Assembly: GCF_042646165.1 (NCBI RefSeq)
Contig: NZ_JBHRTC010000021.1
DNA from: Microbaculum marinum
GTDB lineage: Bacteria > Pseudomonadota > Alphaproteobacteria > Rhizobiales > Tepidamorphaceae
Length of the DNA stretch: 64,000 bases
Reading direction: 5' to 3' (one strand)
In this document: positions 17,222-25,331 of the stretch, piece by piece
How positions within the stretch are numbered: position 1 is the stretch's first letter
Layout of the letters: each line of letters starts with the position of its first letter
The notes under the pieces: generated by a model
The model's database searches: none
The model's input: only the letters and a program-made list of their open reading frames with translations
Told to the model about the DNA's origin: nothing
Program-made: the position numbers and the translations under genes

Positions 17222-17977
17222 ATGGCCGCGACAGACGCCTCGCCCGTCCTGCTCGAAGTGCGCAACGTCACCCGGCGGTTCGGGGAGCTCGTCGCGGTCG
17301 ACGACGTGTCCTTCACCGTCACCGAGGGCCAGGTGTTCGGCATCGCCGGTCCGAACGGCAGCGGCAAGAGCACGCTGTTCAACGTCATCACCGGCATTCC
17401 GTTTCCGCCGAGCAGCGGCGCCGTCCTGCTGCGCGGCGAGGAGATCCAGCGGCTGCGGCCCCACCAGATCAGCCGGGCCGGCATCCTGCGGACCTTCCAG
17501 AAGGACGCGGAGTTCTACACCCTCACCGCCTTCGAGAACGTCTATACCAGTGCCGTCTACTGCGGCGGCGCGGTCGGCGCCGACGCGCGGCGCGACAGCA
17601 TGCAGGCGCTCGAGGACGTCGCGCTGGCCGACGACCGGCGCGACCGGCCGGTCTCGGAGCTCTCGGTGTTCGAGCGCAAGCAGCTGATGATCGCCTCGGC
17701 GATCGCCGGCCGGCCGAAGGTGCTGCTGCTCGACGAGCCGGCCGCCGGCCTGACCAGGCCCGAGGTCACCCAGCTCGCCGACCTGATCCGCACCGTCCAC
17801 CGCCGCGGCATCACCATCGTCCTGATCGAGCATGTGCTGCCGCTGCTGCTCAGCGTCTCCGAACACCTCATGGTGCTGAACCAGGGTGCGGTCATCGCCT
17901 CCGGCACTCCGAAGGACGTCGTCAGGATGCCGCAGGTCGTCGAGGCCTATCTCGGCAAGCGGGAGGTCTCGCATTGA
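17222..17977 (+). CDS. Liv importer 1 ATP-binding protein (LivG type)
   Basis: ABC ATPase of 251 residues. Walker A is GPNGSGKST and Walker B is LLLDEP, with an H-loop-type LIEH. The signature motif reads LSVFERK instead of LSGGQ or LSYGQ, an unusual departure for a LivG subunit. ATG 17222 is chosen; an in-frame GTG at 17189 is possible and neither has a strong ribosome site. The TTG of livF overlaps its stop. With its LivF partner it powers uptake through the membrane subunits downstream. Confidence 0.88.
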   Translation: MAATDASPVLLEVRNVTRRFGELVAVDDVSFTVTEGQVFGIAGPNGSGKSTLFNVITGIPFPPSSGAVLLRGEEIQRLRPHQISRAGILRTFQKDAEFYTLTAFENVYTSAVYCGGAVGADARRDSMQALEDVALADDRRDRPVSELSVFERKQLMIASAIAGRPKVLLLDEPAAGLTRPEVTQLADLIRTVHRRGITIVLIEHVLPLLLSVSEHLMVLNQGAVIASGTPKDVVRMPQVVEAYLGKREVSH

Positions 17978-18708
17978 GCGACGCCGAAAACGCCCTCGAT
18001 GTCGTCGAGCTGCGGGCCGGCTACGATGCCTACGACGTCCTCCAGGGCATCTCGATCCATGTCGGCCCCGGCGAGCGAGTCGGCCTGTTCGGGCCGAACG
18101 GCCACGGCAAGACCACTCTCCTCAACGCGATCTCGAAGATCATCCCGCAGCGCCGCGGCGAGGTCCGGTTCCTGGGCGAGCCGCTCGGCGGCCTGTCGGC
18201 CAAACAGATCGTCGAGCGCGGACTGATTCATGTCGCCCAGGCCAACCACCTGTTTCCCGACATGGAGATTCTCGAGACGCTGGAGCTTGCCGCCTATACC
18301 AGGCGGGCCCATTCGCAGCGCGCGAAGAACCTCGACTACGTGCTCAAGCTCTTTCCGCGCCTTGCCGAGCGCCGGCGCCAGCAGTGCAAGACGCTGTCCG
18401 GTGGCGAGCGCCAGATGCTGTCGATCGGCGTCGGCCTGATGTGCGCGCCGCGCATGCTGATGCTGGACGAGCCGACGCTCGGCCTGTCGCCGAAGCTGAA
18501 GGACGAGCTGGCGGCGGCGATCGACGAGATTTCCTCGCAGCGGATGCCGCTGCTGCTGGTCGAGCAGGACATCACCTTTGTGCTGTCCCTCGTCGACCGG
18601 ATGTACCTCGTCGACCACGGCGAAATCATCCGCGAGATCGACCGGCGCAGCGGCGTCGACCACGACGAGATCATGGACATGTATTTCGGGGGGCACGAGG
18701 CGCGATGA
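17974..18708 (+). CDS. Liv importer 1 ATP-binding protein (LivF type)
   Basis: ABC ATPase of 244 residues. Walker A is GPNGHGKTT, the signature LSGGERQ and Walker B LMLDEP, followed by VEQD. It starts with TTG at 17974, overlapping the upstream TGA as TTGA, and ends in an ATGA overlap with livH. The tight overlaps show translational coupling across the whole importer. LivF pairs with LivG to form the nucleotide-binding dimer. Its canonical signature motif may compensate for the degenerate one in the LivG partner. Confidence 0.9.
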   Translation: MSDAENALDVVELRAGYDAYDVLQGISIHVGPGERVGLFGPNGHGKTTLLNAISKIIPQRRGEVRFLGEPLGGLSAKQIVERGLIHVAQANHLFPDMEILETLELAAYTRRAHSQRAKNLDYVLKLFPRLAERRRQQCKTLSGGERQMLSIGVGLMCAPRMLMLDEPTLGLSPKLKDELAAAIDEISSQRMPLLLVEQDITFVLSLVDRMYLVDHGEIIREIDRRSGVDHDEIMDMYFGGHEAR

Positions 18709-19586
18709 CCGCGGACACCCTGAGCGCCATCCTGGTCAGCGGCATCGTGCTGGGCTCCGTCTACGCCTTGATGGCGAGCGGCCTGTCGCTGGTCTGGAGC
18801 ACGCTCGGCATCTTCAACTTCGCGCATGGCGTCTTGATGACGCTCGGCGCTTATGTCGCCTGGACCGTCTCCGATGCGGCGGGCCTCGGCCTCTGGATAG
18901 GGGCCGGCGTCGCCGTCGGGATCGCCGCCGTCATCGGCGTCGGCATCCTGATGGAGCGGCTGGTGGTGAGGCCCTTCTACGACAACCGCGACATCCTGCT
19001 GATCACCGTCATGACGACGCTGGCGGTGATGATCTTCCTGGAGAAGGGCATCCAGCTCGTCTGGGGCGCCCGCCTCAAGCAGCTCACTCCCATCGCGCCC
19101 GGCCAGGTCGACTTTCTCGGCACCACCATTTCGGCCCAGGAGATGCTGATCATCGTCGTCGCGCCGATCCTGATGGTGGCGCTCGGCGCCTTCCTGCGAT
19201 GGTCGCGGATCGGCCGCGGCATCCGCGCGGTCGGGCAGAATGCCAACGCGGCCCGCCTGATCGGCATCGGCGTGTCGCAGCTCTTCGTGGTCACGTTCGC
19301 GCTGTCGGCAGCGCTCGCCGCGCTCACCGGCATCCTGCTTGGCTCCGTCAGGCTGCTCACCCCGACCTTCGGCGCCGAGCCGCTGGTCAAGGCGCTGATC
19401 ATCGTGATCTTCGGCGGGCTCGGGTCTCTCGGCGGCACCGTCGCCGCGTCCTATCTCATCGGCATCCTTGAAGCCGCACTGATCTTCGTGATCGGCATCT
19501 ACTGGGCGCCTTCGATGATCTTCGTGCTGCTCATCGTCGTGCTGCTGTTCCGCCCGCAGGGCCTGTTCGGCAAGGTGGTGCGATGA
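18705..19586 (+). CDS. Liv importer 1 permease (LivH type)
   Basis: Membrane permease of 293 residues with about eight hydrophobic segments. It opens with the LivH-typical GIVLGSVYALMASGLSLVWS and the NFAHGVLMTLGAY block. The cytoplasmic coupling region resembles RGIRAVGQNANAARLIGI. It overlaps livF and livM by four bases each. It forms the translocation pathway with LivM. Confidence 0.92.
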   Translation: MTADTLSAILVSGIVLGSVYALMASGLSLVWSTLGIFNFAHGVLMTLGAYVAWTVSDAAGLGLWIGAGVAVGIAAVIGVGILMERLVVRPFYDNRDILLITVMTTLAVMIFLEKGIQLVWGARLKQLTPIAPGQVDFLGTTISAQEMLIIVVAPILMVALGAFLRWSRIGRGIRAVGQNANAARLIGIGVSQLFVVTFALSAALAALTGILLGSVRLLTPTFGAEPLVKALIIVIFGGLGSLGGTVAASYLIGILEAALIFVIGIYWAPSMIFVLLIVVLLFRPQGLFGKVVR

Positions 19587-20587
19587 CCGCCTTCGGGAGT
19601 CCGGTGAAGCTCGCCGCGATCGCGGTGCTGCTGGTCGTCGCGCTCGCAGTACCGCTGGTGGTGGAGGACACCTACGTCCGCCACCTGTTCATCATCGCCT
19701 TCATCTACGCGATCGTCGCGGCAAGCTGGGACCTGAGCCTGGGATATGCCGGCATATTCAACTTCGGCCACGTCGCATTCTTCGGGATCGGGGTCTACGC
19801 GACGGGCCTCAGCGCCAAGCTGCTGGGCGTCGATCCGTGGCTCGCCATGGTGATCGGCGGCCTCGGGGCGTCGGTCGCCGCCGCGCTGATCGCGCTGCCG
19901 GTCGTGCGGCTCCAGGGTGTCTACGTGGTCCTTGTGACGTTCGCGTTCAGCCAGCTTGTGCTGCAGGTGGTGATCAGCCAGTCCGAGGTGACCGGCGGCA
20001 CCCAGGGACTGGTGCGCGTGCCGACGATCGAGCTGTTCGGCTACAATTTCCTGCGCGACTACAAGTTCGGCTACTACTACGTGGCGCTTGCGATCCTGGT
20101 CGTCAGCACCATCGCCATGCGGTGGATCGTGCGCTCCGACTTCGGCCTGTCGCTGAAGGCGCTGCGCGACAACGAGGACTACGGCCTGTCGCGCGGCATC
20201 CCGATCGGGCTTCAGCGCCTCAAGGTGCTGGTGGTCAGCGCCTTCTTCGCCGGCGTCGCGGGCGGCCTGTTCGCCATCTACCTGCGCGTCGCCTCGCCGG
20301 AGGTGTTCGGCTTCTCCACCCTGTCGCTGATCCTCAGCATGGTGCTGGTCGGCGGCACCTCCAGCATCTACGGGCCGATCTTCGCCGCGCTGGCGCTGAC
20401 GTTCTTCTCCGAGGGGCTGGCCAGTGTCGAGGGACTGGCCGAGGGCCGGTACATGATCATCGCCGCGGCCATGATCGTGGTGCTGCTGTTCCTGCCGAAG
20501 GGCTTCGCCTCGGCGTTCTCCGGAAGGTCCGGCCTGCGCAGGGTCCGCCTGCGCCGCGCGTCAGGCACCGGCGCCGAGGTCAGGTAA
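19583..20587 (+). CDS. Liv importer 1 permease (LivM type)
   Basis: Membrane permease of 334 residues, LivM-like, with the SLGYAGIFNFGHVAFFGIG block, several further hydrophobic segments and the GLSLKALRDNEDYGLSRGI coupling loop. It ends in a basic tail. Its last eight bases overlap the end of the convergent amidohydrolase gene, so no room exists for a terminator between them. Confidence 0.92.
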   Translation: MTAFGSPVKLAAIAVLLVVALAVPLVVEDTYVRHLFIIAFIYAIVAASWDLSLGYAGIFNFGHVAFFGIGVYATGLSAKLLGVDPWLAMVIGGLGASVAAALIALPVVRLQGVYVVLVTFAFSQLVLQVVISQSEVTGGTQGLVRVPTIELFGYNFLRDYKFGYYYVALAILVVSTIAMRWIVRSDFGLSLKALRDNEDYGLSRGIPIGLQRLKVLVVSAFFAGVAGGLFAIYLRVASPEVFGFSTLSLILSMVLVGGTSSIYGPIFAALALTFFSEGLASVEGLAEGRYMIIAAAMIVVLLFLPKGFASAFSGRSGLRRVRLRRASGTGAEVR

Positions 20588-21389
20588 AATAGAAGCGCAG
20601 CGGCGTCTCGCCGGTGATCTTTCGGCGGACCGCCAGGTCGGGCACCAGGTGCTTCAGGTCGGCGAGCACGTCGCCGTAGGTCACCCTGCCCTCGAAGTCG
20701 GCGAACGGCCAGTCGCTGCCCCACATGAGCCGCTCCGGCCCGGCGACGCGAAGCAGCGCCTCGGCGTAGGGATCGGCCGTCTCCGGCGGCGCGAACCGGA
20801 ACCGGCAGGACATCTTGACCCAGGTATTGCCCCGCTCGACGGCCGCCAGCACCGCCTTGAAGCCTTCGCCGTTTACGCCCTCGGGATCGTCGAAGAAGCC
20901 CGCCATGTGGTCGATCACCAGCCGCGCCCCCGAGGCTTCCACGGCAGCGATTGCGCGGGCCGTGCGGTCCGCCTTCTCGACCAGGTGCACGTGCCAGCCG
21001 AGGTCGGCGATCCGCCGCAGGAACATCCGGTAGTCGCCGGTGTCGATGTCCGGCGCCTCGTCGCTCAGCGCCCACATCAGCCGGACCCCGACGAAGCCGT
21101 CCGCCTTCATCTGCTCCATCTGGTAGATGTCGGTGCGCGGCGCGAGCGTCGCGGTGGCGCGCAGGCGCGGATGCGCCTTCAGCGCGCGGCGGACGTGATC
21201 GTTGTATTCGCCGTGCAGGCTCGCCGCCGCGATCACCGCGAACACCACGCCATGCGCGTCGAGGGTCTCCAGGCATTGCTCGACCGAGGCATCGGTCGGC
21301 GGCCGGTGCCAGGCCGTGTCGGTCAGCGGCAGATCGCGCGTCCACACGTGCAGATGCGCGTCGACCAGTGGTGGCTCGTCGTCTTCCAA
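20580..21389 (-). CDS. Amidohydrolase family protein (PDC lactonase-like)
   Basis: A 269-residue amidohydrolase-2 type TIM barrel. The HxH metal motif VDAHLHVW is at residues 9-16; VIDHMAGFF and the late GSDWPFADF aspartate follow. Relatives hydrolyse lactones such as 2-pyrone-4,6-dicarboxylate, or decarboxylate aromatic acids. TTG at 21389 is chosen because GGGGA precedes it and the HxH then sits at the usual distance from the N-terminus. A longer reading from ATG 21494 would place the start codon inside operator C. It is divergent from the SnoaL copy 2 gene and probably acts with it. Confidence 0.82.
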   Translation of the reverse strand: MEDDEPPLVDAHLHVWTRDLPLTDTAWHRPPTDASVEQCLETLDAHGVVFAVIAAASLHGEYNDHVRRALKAHPRLRATATLAPRTDIYQMEQMKADGFVGVRLMWALSDEAPDIDTGDYRMFLRRIADLGWHVHLVEKADRTARAIAAVEASGARLVIDHMAGFFDDPEGVNGEGFKAVLAAVERGNTWVKMSCRFRFAPPETADPYAEALLRVAGPERLMWGSDWPFADFEGRVTYGDVLADLKHLVPDLAVRRKITGETPLRFYFT

Positions 21390-21493
21390 CCGTTTCCCCG
21401 CCTGTACCGCTCTCCCCGTGAGTCTGGGATAATGCGGCCGGGACGCTAGCCGGCACAAGGAGCCCGCTGCGCCAACCCACCGTCCGAGCTCCA

Positions 21494-21510
21494 TTTTCGG
21501 TCAATGAAAT
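21494..21510. promoter_or_regulatory. Putative IclR operator C (TTTTC-N7-GAAAT)
   Basis: TTTTCGGTCAATGAAAT matches sites A, B and D in core and spacing. It lies about 105 bases upstream of the amidohydrolase start on the minus strand and 108 bases upstream of the SnoaL gene on the plus strand, so one site could serve both directions. Confidence 0.5.
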
Positions 21511-21617
21511 CGCTGCCGATCGGTGGGGAACCATCGCCGCCGCTGCTATAGCATCCAGCCCCGAGACCTTCCCTCGGACGCATCCTGCGGGGTGCCCGTC
21601 AAGCAGCGAGCAACGGA

Positions 21618-22079
21618 ATGAAGATTTCGGCCGACCGTCTGGCACTGACCCAGGAACTGCATGCCCTGGTGATCGACTACTGGCACGACGTGGACACGAA
21701 CTGGGGTGCCAACGCGCCGGACTACTATACCGATGACGGCGTCTTCGTCGGGCCGGCCGCCTCCTACGAGGGCAAGGAGAAGATCCGGGCCTTCTACCAG
21801 TGGCGCAAGGACCGCGGCGACCGCACCGTCGTCCACAGCGTCCAGAACTTCCAGGCCCTGCCGGAAGGATCGGACAAGGCGACCTGCCACTGGTTCCTGT
21901 TCCTGTACGCCGCCGACGGCAAGCCGGTGCTGCCGACCAACCCGCCGATCCAGATCGCCTACATGACCGACCGGCTGGTCAAGGATCCGCAGAAGGGCTG
22001 GCTCGTCACCTATCGCCGCTTCGAGGAATGGTTCGCCGGCGGCGCGCCGACCACCAATCCGACCCTCGACGACGACTGA
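21618..22079 (+). CDS. SnoaL-like / NTF2-like protein (copy 2)
   Basis: A 153-residue NTF2-fold protein and paralogue of the gene at 2707-3171. Both share the order YWxDVD, (D/E)DxVF/W, G(K/R)E(K/E)I, RGDR and LYAADG, and both lie next to the TTTC-N7-GAAA palindrome. The fold gives a small hydrophobic pocket used for hydrolysis, isomerisation or dehydration; no metal-binding motif is evident. Its retention in two regulated loci suggests a specific step on related substrates, but the reaction is unknown. Confidence 0.82.
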   Translation: MKISADRLALTQELHALVIDYWHDVDTNWGANAPDYYTDDGVFVGPAASYEGKEKIRAFYQWRKDRGDRTVVHSVQNFQALPEGSDKATCHWFLFLYAADGKPVLPTNPPIQIAYMTDRLVKDPQKGWLVTYRRFEEWFAGGAPTTNPTLDDD

Positions 22080-22133
22080 TCCGGCAGGCGCGGCCGGATC
22101 GCCGGAGGCTCCGCCCGTTCGCCCGGCGCGCCG

Positions 22134-23096
22134 TCAGAAACCGAATTCCACCTCGTCGCCGCTGTGGTCGACGAGGTCGCCGCCCGAATTCATGAAGGCG
22201 AAGGCCTCCTCGATCTTGGTCGTCGTGCACCGCAACGGCTCGATGATCTGCTCGGCCAGCTTGTGCTTCGGTATGGCGGTGGTGAAGTAGCTCGTGCTGA
22301 TCATCGCATGGACGGTGTCGCCCTCGCGGATCGGCATGCAGAACGTCGTGCGACGATAGGGCCAGGTGCGCGGATCCCGCTGGGCGTAGCCCTCCGAGCG
22401 CACCTGCTCGAGCAGCAGCCGGAAGCGCCGCTCGGCGGAGTCGTCGAAGTTGCGTTCCGGGTCGGCGCGGAACCGCGCCAGGTGGCGTTCGCGCTCGGCC
22501 GCCGGGCAGAACGCCAGGTAGGTCCGCCCCATCGCCGAGTGCTCCATGTCGGGGCGCAGCCCGAGGATCGAGTCGGTGTTCCAGGGACTGATGGCGCCGG
22601 TCCAGAACTGGATGGCGATCTCGTCGCCGTCCATGACGCCGATGGCGACCGGCCACTTGGTGCGCCGCGTCAGGTCGATCGCCAGCGGCCGCGCCACCTC
22701 GATGATGCGGGAAATGCCCTCGTAGCCGGAGCTGAGCTCACGCACCCGCGACGTCACCCGGTAGCCGCCGCACATGTTGTCGCGCGCGACATAGCCTTCC
22801 GACATCAGCGTCTCGAGCATCCGCACGATGGTCGATTTCGGAAACTTCGTCTCCTCGTAGAGACCGTTGATCGAGGCGATCCGCAGCTTGTTGACCGCGT
22901 TGAGTATCTCGAGCGCCCGGCACACCGATTCCACCGGCGGGTAGGATCGGCGGGACAGGTCGGTCAGGCCGTGACGGGAATTGGTCCGGCAGCGGACGGA
23001 TTCGGCGGGCCGCCCGGGCTTGGATCCGCTCTGGGCGGTGTCGACCACGCCGGTCGATGCATCGGTCGTCTGTGCCGTCACTGGTGATAGCTCCAT
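22134..23096 (-). CDS. IclR family transcriptional regulator (copy 2)
   Basis: A 320-residue IclR-type regulator with winged HTH (SVCRALEILNAVNKLRIASIN...KSTIVRMLETL) and effector domain (SAMGRTYLAFC, PRTWPYRRTT). ATG 23096 is chosen because GGGAGGA precedes it; an ATG 33 bases upstream is possible. Its length equals that of copy 1 at 9482-10444, and several 10-15 residue blocks are shared. It converges with SnoaL copy 2 and is divergent from TRAP transporter 2, with operator D between, so control of that transporter is the natural inference. Confidence 0.92.
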   Translation of the reverse strand: MELSPVTAQTTDASTGVVDTAQSGSKPGRPAESVRCRTNSRHGLTDLSRRSYPPVESVCRALEILNAVNKLRIASINGLYEETKFPKSTIVRMLETLMSEGYVARDNMCGGYRVTSRVRELSSGYEGISRIIEVARPLAIDLTRRTKWPVAIGVMDGDEIAIQFWTGAISPWNTDSILGLRPDMEHSAMGRTYLAFCPAAERERHLARFRADPERNFDDSAERRFRLLLEQVRSEGYAQRDPRTWPYRRTTFCMPIREGDTVHAMISTSYFTTAIPKHKLAEQIIEPLRCTTTKIEEAFAFMNSGGDLVDHSGDEVEFGF

Positions 23097-23628
23097 GGCG
23101 TTGTCCTCCCAGACAAGATTGCCATTCATTACCGAACGATCGGCCGCATTGTTGTTCTTGTGGCGAGCCGGCAGCGCGTCACTCCGGGCCGGTCGCCGTG
23201 TCCACGGACCGTTACCGATACCACACCGCCGGTCGGAAAGCCGCCGGATTTGGCGCGGATCCCGGCAGCGTGCGCCGGATCGATCTGTTCCGGCACCGTT
23301 TGGCCCGGCTCAATCCCGGTCCGGGGCCGCAGCCGCCGGCTGCCGATGCCGCGGGCTTTGCCGTCTGTCGCGATCGGCGAGACGCCAGTTTAGTCCTTCG
23401 CGCGACGCCTGAAGGATCGTCATGATCGAATTTCATTCAGTGAAATAGGCATGGAATCCGTTGGCGGGCCAACGGTCGGCCGACGATCATGAATGACGCG
23501 GACAGGCCTCACCGGCCAGCGACGACGGGCTCGTGTTTCGGGCCTGCAAGCCGCGGCGAACGGCGCAACAGGCAACAGCCACGCCCGCCGCATGCATCTC
23601 ACGACACGTGTTCTGGGAGGAACGCTCG
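23097..23628. other. 532-base intergenic region, IclR copy 2 / TRAP 2
   Basis: Unusually long for this compact window. It contains operator D at 23430-23446 in an AT-richer patch. Elsewhere I see no credible gene: short open frames exist but lack ribosome sites and coding-like composition. No clear promoter hexamer pair was identified. A long 5' leader of roughly 180 bases between the operator and dctP is possible. Confidence 0.6.
23430..23446. promoter_or_regulatory. Putative IclR operator D (ATTTC-N7-GAAAT)
   Basis: ATTTCATTCAGTGAAAT has perfect 5-base arms and a 7-base centre, identical in architecture to site A. The inner bases are also symmetric (ATTTCA/TGAAAT). It lies between the IclR copy 2 gene and TRAP transporter 2. 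Confidence 0.58.
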
Positions 23629-24663
23629 ATGAAACCGGGAAAATATCTCGCCAGGGCCGCGGCGGTTGTCGCGGCAACGCTTTTCGCCACCGGGTTGATC
23701 GGCACGGCGCCGGCATCGGCGCGCACGCTCAGCCTCGGCGCCAACAATAACGCCAACGACTTCGTGGCCGACGGCTTCCGGTTCCTGGCCCAGCGCATCA
23801 ACGAGCTGTCCGACGGCGAGCTGGAGGTCGAGATCTTCTGGAGCTCGCAGCTCGGCGGCGCCCGGGAAATGGTCCAGGGCGTGGCGGCCGGCGCCATCGA
23901 CATGCAGCTCGACGTGATCGAGCTGCTGGTGACCTTCGAGCCGCGCATCGGCGTCCTGTCGATGCCGCTGGTGTTCCGCGACCGCGACCACTTCGCCGCC
24001 TTCATCGGCAGCGACATCTTCGGCGGGTTCATGGACACGCTTCAATCCAAGGGCATCGTCATCCCCGCCCGCGAGGCACTGGCCAACCCGGAGGTCGCCA
24101 AGAACTGGGTCCGGCCCTACGACCGCGGCCTGGTCAGCACGAAGCCGATCTTCAGCCCCGACGACCTGGCAGGCTTCAAGCTGCGGATGTACGAATCCGA
24201 AATCCCGATCAAGTCCTGGGAAGCGCTCGGCGCCAACGTCCAGGTGGTGCCCTGGCCCGACGTCTACACGTCGCTGGCGACCGGCGTCGTCGACGGCCTG
24301 ACGGGCACGATCACCGACAACTACGAGATGAAGCACTTCGAGAACGCGCCGTACTGGACCAACGTCCACGAGTACTTCCAGATCATGCATCCCTGGATGA
24401 GCAAGATGACCTGGGACAGTCTGACAGACAGCCAGCGCGCCGCGATCGATCAGGCGGTCGAGGAATCGAGCTACGTCTTCGCCGAACTGATGAACCAGGC
24501 TTTGACGGAATCCTCCGCCAAGGCGCAGGAGGAATACGGCGTCTCCATCATCCAGCCGCCGATCGGGCCCTGGATCGAGAAGATGAAGCCCGCCCATGCC
24601 GATTTCGAGACGCGCGGCCTGGTCGAGGAAGGCCTGATCGGCCGCATCCAGGCCATCGACTGA
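23629..24663 (+). CDS. TRAP transporter 2 substrate-binding protein (DctP family)
   Basis: Periplasmic receptor of 344 residues. The signal peptide ends PASA near residue 31. The body has the DctP landmarks FWSSQLGGAREMVQGVAAGAIDM, the LAGFKLRMYES arginine region and PWPDVYTSLATGVVDGLTG. The arginine in KLRMYES is at the position that usually binds a substrate carboxylate. A GGGAGGA site precedes the ATG. It is followed by dctQ and dctM in the usual P-Q-M order. Confidence 0.92.
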   Translation: MKPGKYLARAAAVVAATLFATGLIGTAPASARTLSLGANNNANDFVADGFRFLAQRINELSDGELEVEIFWSSQLGGAREMVQGVAAGAIDMQLDVIELLVTFEPRIGVLSMPLVFRDRDHFAAFIGSDIFGGFMDTLQSKGIVIPAREALANPEVAKNWVRPYDRGLVSTKPIFSPDDLAGFKLRMYESEIPIKSWEALGANVQVVPWPDVYTSLATGVVDGLTGTITDNYEMKHFENAPYWTNVHEYFQIMHPWMSKMTWDSLTDSQRAAIDQAVEESSYVFAELMNQALTESSAKAQEEYGVSIIQPPIGPWIEKMKPAHADFETRGLVEEGLIGRIQAID

Positions 24664-24673
24664 GCGGCACGCC

Positions 24674-25279
24674 ATGACGAGCGGCCTGACGGCCGATGCG
24701 GGCCACCTGCCACTGCCGAAGGGACTTGCGGTCTTCCGCCGGATCCTTCGGCACGTCGGCCAGGCCGAGCTTGCGCTTGCCATTGCCGCCCTGGTCGTCG
24801 TCACGACGCTGAGCGGCGCCCAGGCGCTGCTGCGCTATTCGGTCGGCGGCTCGATCTGGTGGGCGCAGGAGGTCGCCGAGACGACCATCATGGTCGCCTA
24901 CTTCCTCGGCATCTCCTATGTCTTCAAGACGCGCCAGTACATCCTCATCGAGTTCGTGAGCCTGCGCTTCCCCCCCTCCGTTCAGATGGCGTGCTACGTG
25001 TTCGCTCAGGTGCTGACCGTGCTTTTTACGGGCGCGACCGTATATCTCGTCGTCAGGTTCGCACCCTCGCTCATGGGAATGCGCACGCCCCTCCTGTCGA
25101 TGTCGGGGCTGATCCCGGCCCTGCCGCTCGCCGTCGGCTCCGCGCTGATGGTGGTGACCAGCCTCTACTACCTGGCGTTCGGCCTCTGGGTGATGTCGCG
25201 GGGCTTCGAGATCACCAGCGTCGCGGCGATCGAGCGCCGGGCGATCGTCACCGATCCGATGGACGAGGTGGACTGGTGA
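24674..25279 (+). CDS. TRAP transporter 2 small permease (DctQ family)
   Basis: Membrane subunit of 201 residues with four hydrophobic segments and the DctQ-like WWAQEVAETTIMVAYFLGISY region, followed by KTRQYILIEF. It begins ten bases after the dctP stop. It connects the receptor cycle to the large permease. Confidence 0.88.
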   Translation: MTSGLTADAGHLPLPKGLAVFRRILRHVGQAELALAIAALVVVTTLSGAQALLRYSVGGSIWWAQEVAETTIMVAYFLGISYVFKTRQYILIEFVSLRFPPSVQMACYVFAQVLTVLFTGATVYLVVRFAPSLMGMRTPLLSMSGLIPALPLAVGSALMVVTSLYYLAFGLWVMSRGFEITSVAAIERRAIVTDPMDEVDW

Positions 25280-25331
25280 CGACGGCCCGTCGACCCTCGT
25301 GCGACGAGGCTGGCCCGGGGACACCGCGCCG

